NCBI GenBank assembly: GCA_964543855.1
Contig: CAZJAD010000005.1
Location: 1-59,629, forward strand
DNA length: 59,629 nt
Origin: CAZJAD01 sp964543855
GTDB taxonomy: Bacteria; Electryoneota; RPQS01; DYHQ01
Direction of reading: 5' to 3'
In this document: positions 27,601 to 36,304 of the stretch, one piece after another
Layout: each line of letters starts with the position of its first letter
Position numbering within the stretch: the first letter of the stretch is position 1
Notes under the pieces: model-generated
What the model was told of the DNA's origin: nothing
The model's input: the letters and a program-made list of their open reading frames with translations, nothing else
Databases searched by the model: none
Position numbers and translations under genes: made by a program

Positions 27601-27897
27601 TTCGACCTCGGTGTACGGTGTCGGCAAAGCGCCATCGCTGTTGTTGATGGCGATCGAGACCTCGGCCATCCCGATGGGTTTGCGTGTCGCCGTTCCGTTG
27701 AAGATGACATTCTCCATCCGATCGGAACGTAACACAGAGGTCTTCTGCTCGCCCAACGCCCAGCGAACGGCGTCCACGATGTTCGTCTTGCCGCATCCGT
27801 TCGGTCCGACGATCGCGGTCACACCATCGGCGTAGGCAATCTTGGTCGCCTTCGGAAACGATTTGAATCCCGAAAGCTCAATCGATACAAGTTGCAT
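24625..27897 (-). CDS. smc: Chromosome-segregation SMC protein, interrupted by an assembly gap
   Basis: Start and end are intact, but 100 N at 26977-27076 interrupt the first coiled coil. The N-terminal head has Walker A GPNGCGKTNIVDAVRWALGEQ; the hinge (AYTRAFAAVLGPAAYYYLVE ... GVVRGGGEAK) lies mid-protein; the C-terminal head has LSLMSGGEKAMTAIAL and Walker B FCILDEVDAPLDD. SMC condenses and organises the chromosome with ScpA and ScpB, which are not in this window. The two parts add up to about 1057 residues; SMC proteins are usually near 1180, so about 120 residues are probably missing and the N-run is a placeholder. Confidence 0.95.
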   Translation of the reverse strand: MQLVSIELSGFKSFPKATKIAYADGVTAIVGPNGCGKTNIVDAVRWALGEQKTSVLRSDRMENVIFNGTATRKPIGMAEVSIAINNSDGALPTPYTEVEIKRRLFRDGGSEYFLNGTPARLKDIVDLIQDTGLGPDSYSILELRMVEEILRESGDGRRHLFEEVAGVAKYKSRRQQAQNKLHQTEEDLERLADILTEVERRVSSLKRQVTRARRYQKLRAELSLGELALIWRDYERLRDELAPLQQEMKRTGDSSLATRSLLRAQEAHLEELRXXXXXXXXXXXXXXXXXXXXXXXXXXXXXXXXXXEVAAEGRRLSEQEAALASLTGRQEAHQHELDYVRGQSKALEAQLDGIARKEAEIRAPLQGLEQEATELRQKLEGRDEAIRRSDENFRALQHALDVTESKVELLSTLSEQGPRSDPALKFLRERPVAGLIDLLSDSLDVPEAYTRAFAAVLGPAAYYYLVESADAAFSAIEALREAGAGQAVFVPINELETSEIPQTALPEGTLGRAADFLDGRLDDPIVRHFLGNVVLVQDWETAWALRGWGRENGLILVSLNGEWITPQGVVRGGGEAKIPSDFGLEKQLERLRAKLQEARSHLEAETRGHSELVAERMSVEERLSQAEEQIGTLQNELGRLHEGRLQQRTLLEHLKEREGNAEKELAALTQSIDAARAAVQKYAAELAAAQQKLDQAAASGTDLEKELSQVRRVATTSRDKYHKAERHRDEAKHRLELSEAELDRIITSSEEITTEIRASDERAAQARQEEETLGQRKREVEGLLLQKFHRRDEFAKEVDRLQTQLDESRDRVRQQEEKLRALRSEREESLEGERKLEREIARLQAELDALVAGAKSNYGMDLSTEDFADAHAEIVSAQTSDEAVAELKTKIDQLGPVNLLAIEEFEQENERLQAMLANRDDLLKAKATLEETIAKINETAQSKFLETFGKVRANFQRLFREFFGAGEADLILSGTDLLEADVTLWANPSGKRLKSLSLMSGGEKAMTAIALLFALYQVKPSPFCILDEVDAPLDDANIARFNEMIRRHATETQFILVTHNKRTMEAADALWGVTMEEEGISKVVSVRLTS
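26977..27076. other. Assembly gap (100 N) inside smc
   Basis: Exactly 100 N, a scaffolding placeholder. Comparison with typical SMC length suggests roughly 350-400 bases are missing, all coiled coil. Confidence 0.95.
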
Positions 27898-27941
27898 GCT
27901 GTTCTACGAACTCCATTGACGACTTCTCGTCGCCACCTTAC

Positions 27942-29369
27942 TCACGAAAGGTGCTTCTTCAAAATATCGCCTGCCACCTTCGGATTGGCACGCCCTTTGG
28001 TCAGTTTCATCACTTCGCCGACAAAAAACCCGAAGAGCTTCGTCTTGCCCGACCGGTATTTCTCAACTTCATCGGGGAATTTCGCAACAACTTCCCGCAC
28101 GACTCTCTCAATTTCTCCCGCGTCTGAAGTCTGAACCAATCCCTCTGCTGCGATGATCTCTCCTGGACTCTTGCCCGTCTCCACCATCGTGTCCAGCACT
28201 TTCTTGGCCTGATTCAGAGAAAGACGATCCACCTCGACTTCGTTCATCAAACCCGCCAAATCCGCAATGGATACTGGAAACGAGGCCATCGGCCAGTTTC
28301 TGTCTTTCAAGATTCGGAGCACTTCCCCTTGAACCCAGTTTGCAGCGCCACGCGGGTCGTCCGACGCTTCGGCCAACGCTTCAAAATAATCCGCCACGGT
28401 GCGCTCGCTTGTCAGCACATCTGCCGCGTCCTCGCTCAGACCGTACTCCTTGCGGAAACGCGCCCGGCGAGCAGCCGGCAATTCCACAATCTCTCGGGTG
28501 ACGCGCTCGATCCACGGTGCGTCTACGACTACTTCCACCAAATCAGGCTCCGGGAAATACCGGTAGTCGTCCGAACTCTCTTTGCGACGCATCGGCCGCA
28601 CTTCGCCCTTGGCCTCGTCCCAAAGCATCGTCTGGCGCGCCACCGCGCCACCGCTTTCCAGAACTCCAATCTGCCTTTCAATCTCGCACGCCAGCGCTCG
28701 CTCAACGCCGCGGATGGAATTCATGTTTTTCACTTCCGTGGCGGTTCCCAACTCGTCGCTCCCTTTGACGCGTACCGACACATTCGCATCGCAGCGCATC
28801 GACCCTTCCTCCATATTCCCGTCGCACACATCCAGCCACCGAACCAATCGACGAATCTCATTCAGATATGCGCGCGCCTCCGCCGGAGAGTTCATATCGG
28901 GCTCCGAGACAATCTCCACGAGCGGAACGCCGCAGCGATTCATGTCCACGATGGTCGACCCGTCCGGCTCGTGCAGAGATTTACCGGCATCCTCTTCGAG
29001 ATGAATGCGCGTGATTCGGATGCGCTTCCGATGCCCGTCGACCGTCACTTCGATCGACCCGCCCGTGCTGAAAGGCTCGTCGTACTGAGAAATCTGGTAG
29101 CCCTTCGGCAAGTCGGGATAGAAATAATTCTTGCGGTCGAACTTCGACCGCGCATGGACTTTTGCGTCGACCGCGAGAGCCAGCTTCATCGCCTGATGAA
29201 GCATCTCTCGATTCAGCACGGGCAACGCGCCGGGAGTTCCCAGACAGACCGGACACACGAGCGTATTGGGCGGCGCACCGAAACGGTTCGGACACCTGCA
29301 GAAGGCCTTCGTTTCCGTAATAAGCTGGGCGTGAACTTCGAGCCCGATGACGGCCTCATACTTCGCCAT
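27942..29369 (-). CDS. gatB: Asp/Glu-tRNA amidotransferase subunit B
   Basis: 475 residues, full length. The N-terminal VIGLEVHAQLITETKAFC, the zinc-site cysteine motif (FCRCPNRFGAPPNTLVCPVCLGTPG) and the C-terminal tRNA-binding Yqey-like domain are all present. GatB works with GatA and GatC to convert Glu-tRNA(Gln) or Asp-tRNA(Asn) to the amide form. Its start overlaps the gatA stop by 14 bases. gatC is not in this window. Confidence 0.97.
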   Translation of the reverse strand: MAKYEAVIGLEVHAQLITETKAFCRCPNRFGAPPNTLVCPVCLGTPGALPVLNREMLHQAMKLALAVDAKVHARSKFDRKNYFYPDLPKGYQISQYDEPFSTGGSIEVTVDGHRKRIRITRIHLEEDAGKSLHEPDGSTIVDMNRCGVPLVEIVSEPDMNSPAEARAYLNEIRRLVRWLDVCDGNMEEGSMRCDANVSVRVKGSDELGTATEVKNMNSIRGVERALACEIERQIGVLESGGAVARQTMLWDEAKGEVRPMRRKESSDDYRYFPEPDLVEVVVDAPWIERVTREIVELPAARRARFRKEYGLSEDAADVLTSERTVADYFEALAEASDDPRGAANWVQGEVLRILKDRNWPMASFPVSIADLAGLMNEVEVDRLSLNQAKKVLDTMVETGKSPGEIIAAEGLVQTSDAGEIERVVREVVAKFPDEVEKYRSGKTKLFGFFVGEVMKLTKGRANPKVAGDILKKHLS

Positions 29370-30493
29370 AAAGCCGCTGCACCTCGTCGCCGACCCGGAG
29401 AATCAGCTCTTCAGAAAAATGCGGGCCCATAATCTGCACGCCAACCGGCAGCCCGTTCGAATCCTCTCCGGCAGGCACCGAAACCGCCGGAATCCCCGCC
29501 AGATTCGCCGGTGTCGTGTAGACATCGGAGAGATACATCGCTACCGGATCGTCGATCTTCTCCCCAATCTTGAAAGCGGTCGTCGGCGTGGTCGGAGCAA
29601 GAATCACATCGACCTGCTCAAAAGCATCGGTGAAATCATTCAGAATGAGTCGCCGGGCACGCTGTGCCTTCTTGTAATACGCGTCATAGTAGCCCGCCGA
29701 AAGCACATAGGTGCCCAGCACAATGCGGCGGCGAACTTCCGTTCCGAANNNNNNNNNNNNNNNNNNNNNNNNNNNNNNNNNNNNNNNNNNNNNNNNNNNN
29801 NNNNNNNNNNNNNNNNNNNNNNNNNNNNNNNNNNNNNNNNNNNNNNNNCCGGCAATTCGCGGCAAACGGGGATATCTGATCCATCGACGAGCCAAACGCG
29901 ACCAGACCGTATCGCGAGACGCGCCCATAAGTCGGCTTCAGCCCGACGATACCACAAAACGCTGCGGGCTGGCGCACCGAACCACCGGTATCGCTGCCAA
30001 GTGCCGCGTGCACGAGACCCGCTGCCACGGCAACCGCCGACCCGCCCGATGAGCCCCCGGGCACACGCTCTGAATCAACCGGATTGTGCGTGACGCCGAA
30101 AAAGGAATTCTCACAGGAAGACCCCATCGCAAATTCATCGAGATTAGTCTTCCCGATAATGATAGCGCCTGCCTTTTCCAATCGAGCGACCGCGGTGGCG
30201 GTGAAAAGACTCTCGTAGTTCTCCAGAATTCTCGACCCGCAGGTGACTCGCGTGCCTTCGATGGCGATGTTGTCCTTCACGGCCAGAATCATCCCACGAA
30301 GCGGGAGTCCGTCTGCACGACCAGCGCCCTGTGCGAGGTCATGCGCTTTCCGGCGGGCTCGGTCTGCCAGGAGATGCACGAAAGCGTTTAAGGGCCTTGC
30401 GTCGTCAATCGCCTTCAGGCAGGTCTCGACCGCCGCGGGCAACTGCTCAGGATGATTCTTTAGATGCGGATGAGGAGGGATCTTCAGGTTCAT
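29356..30493 (-). CDS. gatA: Asp/Glu-tRNA amidotransferase subunit A, interrupted by an assembly gap
   Basis: The start is ATG at 30493, inside the end of tatA; a longer upstream frame overlaps tatA fully and is not GatA-like. The first 215 residues hold the amidase-signature catalytic Lys (LAVKDNI) and both Ser regions (PGGSSGGSAVAVAAG, GSDTGGSVRQPAAFCG). After 100 N the reading frame resumes in a different phase for the last 130 residues (DVILAPTTPTTAF ... VGVQIMGPHF). The visible 346 residues fall about 140 short of the usual 485. The gene is almost certainly intact in the organism. GatA releases ammonia from glutamine for GatB. Confidence 0.95.
29749..29848. other. Assembly gap (100 N) inside gatA
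   Basis: Exactly 100 N. The family length implies about 400 bases are really missing, and the frame differs on the two sides, as expected for a placeholder. Confidence 0.95.
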
Positions 30494-30737
30494 TCGAGCT
30501 TTCGGAAGTCGTCTCGCCTTTCGGTGGGCTGGGCGGCTCAGATTTTGTCTCACGACGCGGTGGCGCAGAAGAGACATCGATGGTAGACTGGATTTCTTGC
30601 TGAATGTCGTGAGTTGCCCGACGGAACTCGCTGAGCCCGCGCCCGATCCCCCGCGCCAACTCAGGCAGCTTCTTCCCTCCAAACAGGAGCAGAACCACAA
30701 CGACAATTAGGATAATCTCGGGAGCACCAAGATGCAT
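30447..30737 (-). CDS. tatA: Twin-arginine translocase subunit TatA/E
   Basis: 96 residues. A short N-terminal membrane helix (IILIVVVVLLLFGGKKLPEL) with the FG-x-K-x-LPEL hinge is followed by an amphipathic helix (GIGRGLSEFRRA) and a charged Ser/Glu/Pro-rich tail. This is the TatA/TatE type that forms the pore for folded proteins with twin-arginine signals. TatC is not in the window. The last 47 bases overlap the gatA start in another frame. Confidence 0.93.
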   Translation of the reverse strand: MHLGAPEIILIVVVVLLLFGGKKLPELARGIGRGLSEFRRATHDIQQEIQSTIDVSSAPPRRETKSEPPSPPKGETTSESSNEPEDPSSSASKESS

Positions 30738-30798
30738 GGCACTGGCCGCCTCTATTGCTATCGCTCGTCTGTCACAAAAACAGTATCACGAAGACGAA

Positions 30799-31509
30799 TC
30801 AAACCGCAACCGCTCTCTTGCCGGTTACGCTCTCCGCGACCGAGACAAAAACATTCATCCCGTCCGTTCGACCAACCGCCGGATCGCAATGCCGCTCAGG
30901 GTGTGGCATCATCCCGAGGACATTGCCCTCCGAATTCGTTATCCCCGCAATCGCGTTGGCGGAACCATTCGGGTTTCCATCCGGTGCGTCGGCGCGCTTG
31001 GGACCCGTGTATCGGAAGACGACGCGTCTGTCCTTTTCGAGAGCTTCCAACGTGGCCGGGTCTGCCGTGTAATTGCCGTCGCTGTGCGCGATGGGCAGGA
31101 CAATCTCCTGACCTTCCTGATACCGGGAACTGAAGGCCGTTGACGCGTTCTCCACCCGAAGATGAACCGGGCGACATACGAATTTCAGCGAGCGATTGCG
31201 AACCAGAGCACCCGGAAGAAGGCCCGCCTCGCAGAGCACTTGAAACCCATTGCAGATGCCCAGAACAATCCCCCCGCTCTGCGCAAAGGCCACAACCTCA
31301 TCCATGATGGGCGAAAACCGAGCGAGCGCGCCCGCCCGAAGATAGTCACCGTAGGAGAAACCGCCCGGCAGAATCACGGCATCAACCGATCCCAACTGCT
31401 CATCGCGGTGGAAAACCTTCCGAACCGTGTACCCGAGGACCCCTTCGAGCGCCCAATGGCAATCCCGGTCACAATTCGAGCCGGGAAATGTCACGACAGC
31501 GAAAGTCAT
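30799..31509 (-). CDS. purQ: Phosphoribosylformylglycinamidine synthase glutaminase subunit
   Basis: 236 residues of class-I glutamine amidotransferase. The nucleophile is the Cys in GICNGFQVL, and the His-Glu pair lies in MMPHPERH. PurQ supplies ammonia to PurL in step four of purine synthesis. It overlaps purS by four bases (ATGA). The large subunit purL is not in this window. Confidence 0.96.
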   Translation of the reverse strand: MTFAVVTFPGSNCDRDCHWALEGVLGYTVRKVFHRDEQLGSVDAVILPGGFSYGDYLRAGALARFSPIMDEVVAFAQSGGIVLGICNGFQVLCEAGLLPGALVRNRSLKFVCRPVHLRVENASTAFSSRYQEGQEIVLPIAHSDGNYTADPATLEALEKDRRVVFRYTGPKRADAPDGNPNGSANAIAGITNSEGNVLGMMPHPERHCDPAVGRTDGMNVFVSVAESVTGKRAVAV

Positions 31510-31745
31510 TCAAGCTCCACTCGGAAGGTCTCGATCACCGGATTGGCCAGCATTCTATCGGAAATCTGAGTCACCGTTTTCTCCGCGTCATCGCGACTGG
31601 GCGCGTCGAGGTCAATCTCCACATACTTCCCGATGCGGACATCCTGAACATCGCGGTGACCAAGTTGCCGGAGATTCTGCAGAACCGTCTGCCCCTGCGG
31701 ATCAAGGATTCCCGGCTTGTAGGTGACGATAATCTTAGCTCTCAT
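31506..31745 (-). CDS. purS: Phosphoribosylformylglycinamidine synthase subunit PurS
   Basis: 79 residues from ATG at 31745, matching the family's usual length. The start MRAKIIVTYKPGILDPQG and the RIGKYVEIDL strand are typical of PurS, which bridges PurL and PurQ. It starts within the last codons of pssA (11-base overlap) and is coupled to purQ. A longer upstream reading frame runs through pssA and is rejected. Confidence 0.95.
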   Translation of the reverse strand: MRAKIIVTYKPGILDPQGQTVLQNLRQLGHRDVQDVRIGKYVEIDLDAPSRDDAEKTVTQISDRMLANPVIETFRVELE

Positions 31746-32499
31746 CGGCGGCTCCGGACATACTTGCTTCGCTCTCGGGCGCGGCAGCACGGCTCTCCAC
31801 GAGGTCAACGACCTCGCGCCGTGCGCTGTGCACCGCCCCAACGATAAACGCGGCCAACACTAACGCGGCCAACACCGGAAAGGTATGGCGAGGGGGATTC
31901 AGCGCGATCACAACGATACCCCCAATTAACACGAGCATCTTCGTCAGATTATACCCCGGCTCGCGAAAAGTGATACGCGGCAGGTTCGGCAAGGGGAAAC
32001 GGGTGACCGTAAGCAAACCCAAAAAGATCACAAGCCCGGCCAGTACCGTGTCGGAACGGACATCTCCCCACAGAGATACACTAAAAATCACGAATGACGC
32101 GATCAGACACCCCTGAAGCGGAGCGGTCAATCCTGCGTAGTCGCTGTCCTCCCCCCGCTCGGCTATATTGAATCTTGCCAACCGGACTGCCGAGAAGATC
32201 AGTGGCGTGAAACTGACAACCACTCCAAGCACACCGTGCTCCCGGAAGGCGAGAAGGTACACGAGAACACCCGGCGCCGCACCAAACGAAACCAGATCAG
32301 CCAGCGAGTCGAACTGCAGGCCGAAGGCACTCTGGCTATTCATGAAACGAGCGATCTTCCCATCGAGGGCATCCAGCAGAGCCGCGCAGATAATCAGCCA
32401 AGCGGCCAGCACGCCGTAACCCTCGATTGCCGCCACAATCGAGATGAAACCGCAGAACAGATTCCCCGTCGTGATCGTGTGTGTGATCGCTTGCCTCAT
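31735..32499 (-). CDS. pssA: CDP-diacylglycerol--serine O-phosphatidyltransferase
   Basis: 254 residues with about six membrane helices. The CDP-alcohol phosphotransferase motif (D-x2-D-G-x2-A-R-x8-G-x3-D-x3-D) is complete in DALDGKIARFMNSQSAFG and the following QFDSLAD. PssA makes phosphatidylserine, the substrate of the psd gene directly upstream, so the two genes together give phosphatidylethanolamine. The C-terminal 20 residues are Ala/Glu/Ser-rich and probably unstructured. Confidence 0.95.
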   Translation of the reverse strand: MRQAITHTITTGNLFCGFISIVAAIEGYGVLAAWLIICAALLDALDGKIARFMNSQSAFGLQFDSLADLVSFGAAPGVLVYLLAFREHGVLGVVVSFTPLIFSAVRLARFNIAERGEDSDYAGLTAPLQGCLIASFVIFSVSLWGDVRSDTVLAGLVIFLGLLTVTRFPLPNLPRITFREPGYNLTKMLVLIGGIVVIALNPPRHTFPVLAALVLAAFIVGAVHSARREVVDLVESRAAAPESEASMSGAADES

Positions 32500-32508
32500 C
32501 GGTGCCCC

Positions 32509-33159
32509 TTAAGAAACCTCACCCAGGATCGTCAAACCTGCCTTCACGTGCTGCCCCGGCTTGACTCGTATCCGAACGGAAGCCGGCAGTCGTACCTCCA
32601 TCCGCGAACCCAGATAAATCAAGCCGAACCGCTCTCCGGCCACCACCGCCTGACCCTCCTTCAGCCGACAGGAAATTCTCCGTGCCAGAGACCCCGCCAC
32701 TTGAACCCAGGTCACATCACCATAATCCGTCAAAGCTCTCGCCGTCACGGATGCATTCTCGCGAGCCGCTCGGTCACTCGCCGCGTGGTGGAAACTCCCT
32801 CGGCGACGCTGCAGTTCTTGAACGACGCCGGTGACCGGCGCACGGTTGACATGAACATCGAGAATCGACATGAATATTGCCACGCGCCCCCGGTCGCTCT
32901 CGGCCGTGGCCTCTTCGGCGAGAAGAACCTTCCCGTCGCAGGGAGCCAGGACGAGGCCGTCTCCTTCCGGGACAGCTCTCTCCGGATCCCGAAAGAAGAG
33001 AAATAGAATTAGAAGAAAAAGGGCCGCCCAAGCCGCCCCCACCTGCACGGCAACAATTCCAAAAAATTGTCCGATCAGAAAAGCCAGCAGCAGGAAAACC
33101 AGCGGGGGCACGAGCAGCCGTCTGCCCTCAGGTGCAATCCGCACGATCGACGCTTTCAC
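32509..33159 (-). CDS. psd: Phosphatidylserine decarboxylase, short type
   Basis: 216 residues. One or two N-terminal membrane helices are followed by the decarboxylase domain (RDPERAVPEGDGLVLAPCDGKV, FMSILDVHVNRAPVTG). The self-cleavage site is Gly-Ser in GLIYLGSRMEVRLP, the form seen in short (archaeal-type) enzymes, where the Ser becomes the pyruvoyl group. It decarboxylates phosphatidylserine to phosphatidylethanolamine. GTG at 33159 shares a GTGA overlap with the purC stop. Confidence 0.94.
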   Translation of the reverse strand: MKASIVRIAPEGRRLLVPPLVFLLLAFLIGQFFGIVAVQVGAAWAALFLLILFLFFRDPERAVPEGDGLVLAPCDGKVLLAEEATAESDRGRVAIFMSILDVHVNRAPVTGVVQELQRRRGSFHHAASDRAARENASVTARALTDYGDVTWVQVAGSLARRISCRLKEGQAVVAGERFGLIYLGSRMEVRLPASVRIRVKPGQHVKAGLTILGEVS

Positions 33160-33866
33160 GACGAATTGGTCAACCGGTCATAGAAGTCCCGGTACATCTT
33201 CTCGATCACTACCGGATCATGGCGCGCGCGCTCAAAATCCACTCGACGGTTCGTTTTCCTGTCCCAGAAACAGCACGAATCCAGAGAAATCTCATCGCCG
33301 ACATAGATCTGGTTATTCTGTTTCCCAAACTCAATCTTGAAGCTCGCAAGCAGGAGTCCGCGCCGTTCAAAAAACGATTTCAGTATCGCGTTGATCTTGG
33401 AGGCCAGCCGCCCGACCGTGCGCATCTCATCCGGCTGAGCGTAACCTAGCGCGAGCGCGTGGTACTCGTTGATCATCGGATCGCCCAGTGGATCGCTCTT
33501 CAAATAATACTCCAGAATCGGATAATCCAGCTGACTTCCCTCGACCAGCGCGAAAGTCTTCGCCAGTTTCACATTGGCAATATTGTACATCTCCACTTCG
33601 ATCGGAATCATTGCCAGCTTCCGCACCAGCATCTCCGTCGGCCCGTATCGCTCGACGAAATGGGTCGGCACATGGTAGCTTTCCAAATACTGGAAAAGGA
33701 AGGAAGAAATCCCGTTATTCGACTCACCCTTGCCGGGCACGGGATTCTTACGCCCGCCTTCCCCGTCGGGCAATTCGTCCTTGAATTCCTGGACGAGATA
33801 GTCCTCTCTATCCGTGGCATAAAGGCACTTGGCCTTTCCTTCGTAGATCAGTCCCCGTTTTTCCAA
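33156..33866 (-). CDS. purC: SAICAR synthetase
   Basis: 236 residues, normal length. The start GLIYEGKAKCLYAT, the GKGESNNGISS loop and SLDSCCFW(D) in the ADP-forming region identify PurC, which couples aspartate to CAIR in purine synthesis. The start codon is TTG at 33866. It lies 43 bases after purB and overlaps psd. Confidence 0.95.
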   Translation of the reverse strand: MEKRGLIYEGKAKCLYATDREDYLVQEFKDELPDGEGGRKNPVPGKGESNNGISSFLFQYLESYHVPTHFVERYGPTEMLVRKLAMIPIEVEMYNIANVKLAKTFALVEGSQLDYPILEYYLKSDPLGDPMINEYHALALGYAQPDEMRTVGRLASKINAILKSFFERRGLLLASFKIEFGKQNNQIYVGDEISLDSCCFWDRKTNRRVDFERARHDPVVIEKMYRDFYDRLTNSS

Positions 33867-33909
33867 GAGTCCTATTCCTGTCCGCTCGAAAAACTCTACC
33901 CAATATCGT

Positions 33910-35217
33910 CTATGATGCTTCCCCTGTTAGACCGGCACGCGCAAAAATCTCTCGAATCCGTTCAAACGGCGGGCGCACTTGCAGCAGCGTTGCCAGGCGC
34001 TCGCGCCCTAACAGGCTGACGACATCCGCGTCGCTTTCCACCGCGTGCCTGAAATCCTGCTTCCCCTCCCAAACCTGACGCGCGGCTCTCTGCACATGCT
34101 CATAAGCGCGCTCGCGCGTCCATCCCGAGTCCGTCAACGCCAGAAGCAGCGCTTCCGATGCCGGCAGGCCTCTCGTCATTTCCAGATTCCGCTGCATCGC
34201 CGCAGCGTCCACCTCCAATCCCTCCACGACCCGCGCCAACACATGAAGCATGTAGTCGAGAGCGATGGTCGCGTCCGGCAGAATCACGCGCTCAGCCGAG
34301 GAGTGGGAAATATCCCGTTCGTGCCAGAGGGCGACATTCTCCAGCCCGGCCATCGCGTAACCGCGCAGAAGTCTGGCCATCCCGCAGAGGCGTTCGCAGA
34401 GAATCGGATTCCGCTTATGCGGCATGGCCGACGAGCCCTTCTGCCCCTTGCCAAAAGGTTCGAAGGCTTCCGCCACTTCCGTGCGTTGCAGGTGGCGGAT
34501 CTCGGTCGCAATCTTCTCCACGCCGGTGCCGATCAGCGCCAGCACCGTCAGAAGCTCGGCGTGCCGGTCCCGCTGAATGACCTGCGTCGTCGCCTTGGCG
34601 GGTGACAAACCCAGGCGGGCGCACATGGCTTCTTCCAACTTCAAGTCGGTGTGCGTGAACACGCCAACAGCGCCGGAGCACTTGCCAACGGCGAGGCGTT
34701 CGCGCGCACTGGCAAGCCGCGCTTCATGCCGGGCAAATTCCTCATCCCAGACCAGCCACCGCATGCCAAAGGTCGTCGCTTCCGCATGAACTCCGTGGCT
34801 GCGAGCAATGCACGGCGTATCCCGGAACTCCAAGGCTCGCCGGCGAAGACGCTCCCGCACTGCCGCCAAATCCGTCTGCAGAATGTCAATCGCCCGGCAC
34901 AGCTGGAGCGCCAGCGCCGTGTCCAGAACATCCGAAGAAGTCAGCCCCCGATGGATGTGCCGCGACGCCGGACCAACATGGTCAGCAATCACAGTCAGGA
35001 ACGCGACGACATCGTGCTGCACCGTCTCTTCGACCCCGGCAATCTCTTCGGGCGAGAAGCGAGCTCGCGTGCGAATCTCTTCGAGGTCAGACGCCGGGAT
35101 CTCGCCGCGGATCGCTCGCACTTCGAGTACCGCCAGCTCGACGCGCCACCAGGTCTCGAAGCGCGCCTGGTCCGACCAGACGGCGGCCATTTCAGGCCGT
35201 GTGTACCGAGTAATCAA
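33910..35217 (-). CDS. purB: Adenylosuccinate lyase
   Basis: 435 residues of the fumarase/aspartase fold. The signature loop GSSAMPHKRNP and the HRGLTSSDVLDTALALQL region carry the catalytic Ser and His. It acts twice in purine synthesis, on SAICAR and on adenylosuccinate. The start is TTG at 35217 (LITRYTRPEMAAVWSD), which aligns with the family N-terminus; no strong ribosome-binding site is seen. Confidence 0.96.
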   Translation of the reverse strand: MITRYTRPEMAAVWSDQARFETWWRVELAVLEVRAIRGEIPASDLEEIRTRARFSPEEIAGVEETVQHDVVAFLTVIADHVGPASRHIHRGLTSSDVLDTALALQLCRAIDILQTDLAAVRERLRRRALEFRDTPCIARSHGVHAEATTFGMRWLVWDEEFARHEARLASARERLAVGKCSGAVGVFTHTDLKLEEAMCARLGLSPAKATTQVIQRDRHAELLTVLALIGTGVEKIATEIRHLQRTEVAEAFEPFGKGQKGSSAMPHKRNPILCERLCGMARLLRGYAMAGLENVALWHERDISHSSAERVILPDATIALDYMLHVLARVVEGLEVDAAAMQRNLEMTRGLPASEALLLALTDSGWTRERAYEHVQRAARQVWEGKQDFRHAVESDADVVSLLGRERLATLLQVRPPFERIREIFARAGLTGEAS

Positions 35218-35241
35218 ATGAGCCGAAAATTTATGGAAGAA

Positions 35242-36249
35242 TCAACCAGTTCGCTTGGGAAGCTCTTCGAGCTCGACGACGACATCAAAGGTGTTGCCTT
35301 CGCGAAAAATCTTGAAAGTCAAAGTGTCACCGACCCGCAAATCGGTATTCCCCAGCAGCTCGCGGGCCGCGCGCGCGTTGCGAATCTTTGCCCCATTGAT
35401 TTCGAGGATAACATCCGCCGGCTCAATCTTCGCCTTGTCCGCGGGGCTTTGAGGTTCGACTTGCGAGACAACCGCCCCTTCGGTCGAACTCAGTCCCAGG
35501 GATATCGCCATCATCCGGTTCAAATCCGTTGCCACGACGCCGATCCAGTAGTTCCGCTTCACCCCGCCTTGCAGAAGTTCGTCNNNNNNNNNNNNNNNNN
35601 NNNNNNNNNNNNNNNNNNNNNNNNNNNNNNNNNNNNNNNNNNNNNNNNNNNNNNNNNNNNNNNNNNNNNNNNNNNNNNNNNNNTCAATCTTGAGCAAAGC
35701 GACATCAAGAAGCGGATCCGTACCGACAATCTGCGCGTTGTACCTCTTGCCCGATGTGGTCGTCACCACAATCTCGATGGCACCGTGGACAACATGCTCA
35801 TTGGTCACAATATAGCCATCCGGTGAGATCAGAAAACCGGAACCCAGGTTCTCAACCTTCTGTCGGAAGACACGCGGCGGCAATCCAAAAGAAAACATCC
35901 GAAACATCGGATCGTTGAAAAGCGGGCTGCGGGATACAACCTCCCGCACCTGACAGACATTGATGCCCACGACGGCGTCCGCCGTCCGCTCGATCGCCCG
36001 CGTGATGGCGTTCTGCCGCGTTGTCTCGATCTCCAGCCAATTCGCATCCTGGATCGCGCGGTCGTAAGCGGCAAGGTCCAGCCGGTGCAGCGCGTTAGCC
36101 TGAGAGGAGCCCGCGTCCGCCGCATGCGCGCTTGCCTGAAGTTGCAGCGTCTCGATCTGTCGACTCAGTGCTCGGTCCCGGTGGTAAAGGAACATCCCCG
36201 CCGTTCCGACAAGCAGACCAATAATGAAATAGGAAATAACTCGTGCCAT
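35242..36249 (-). CDS. HtrA/DegQ-like serine protease, interrupted by an assembly gap
   Basis: ATG at 36249 begins with a single membrane helix (ISYFIIGLLVGTAGMFLY), so this is a membrane-anchored (DegS-like) member facing the periplasm. The catalytic His lies in IVTNEHVV and the Asp in DPLLDVALLKI. The Ser region (GNSGGP) falls in the 100-N gap at 35584-35683. A single PDZ domain follows (YWIGVVATDLNRMMA ... DVILEINGAKIRNARAARELL). About 100 residues are missing by comparison with DegQ/DegS. With one PDZ it resembles DegS, the sensor protease, but could be a general housekeeping protease. Confidence 0.9.
   Translation of the reverse strand: MARVISYFIIGLLVGTAGMFLYHRDRALSRQIETLQLQASAHAADAGSSQANALHRLDLAAYDRAIQDANWLEIETTRQNAITRAIERTADAVVGINVCQVREVVSRSPLFNDPMFRMFSFGLPPRVFRQKVENLGSGFLISPDGYIVTNEHVVHGAIEIVVTTTSGKRYNAQIVGTDPLLDVALLKIXXXXXXXXXXXXXXXXXXXXXXXXXXXXXXXXXXDELLQGGVKRNYWIGVVATDLNRMMAISLGLSSTEGAVVSQVEPQSPADKAKIEPADVILEINGAKIRNARAARELLGNTDLRVGDTLTFKIFREGNTFDVVVELEELPKRTG
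35584..35683. other. Assembly gap (100 N) inside the HtrA-like gene
   Basis: Exactly 100 N. It removes the catalytic-Ser region of the protease; about 300 bases are probably absent. Confidence 0.95.
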
Positions 36250-36304
36250 TTCCAATCAAGCCAATTGTTGATCAATGAATAGGCGATCAGGCCGCGCCGA
36301 GCCT

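Noticed and set aside
28329..29432. Plus-strand 367-codon open frame
   Set aside because: Antisense to gatB, which is highly conserved and full length.
29356..30493. gatA as a frameshifted pseudogene
   Set aside because: The frame change coincides with the 100-N placeholder, and both sides are well conserved, so an assembly gap explains it.
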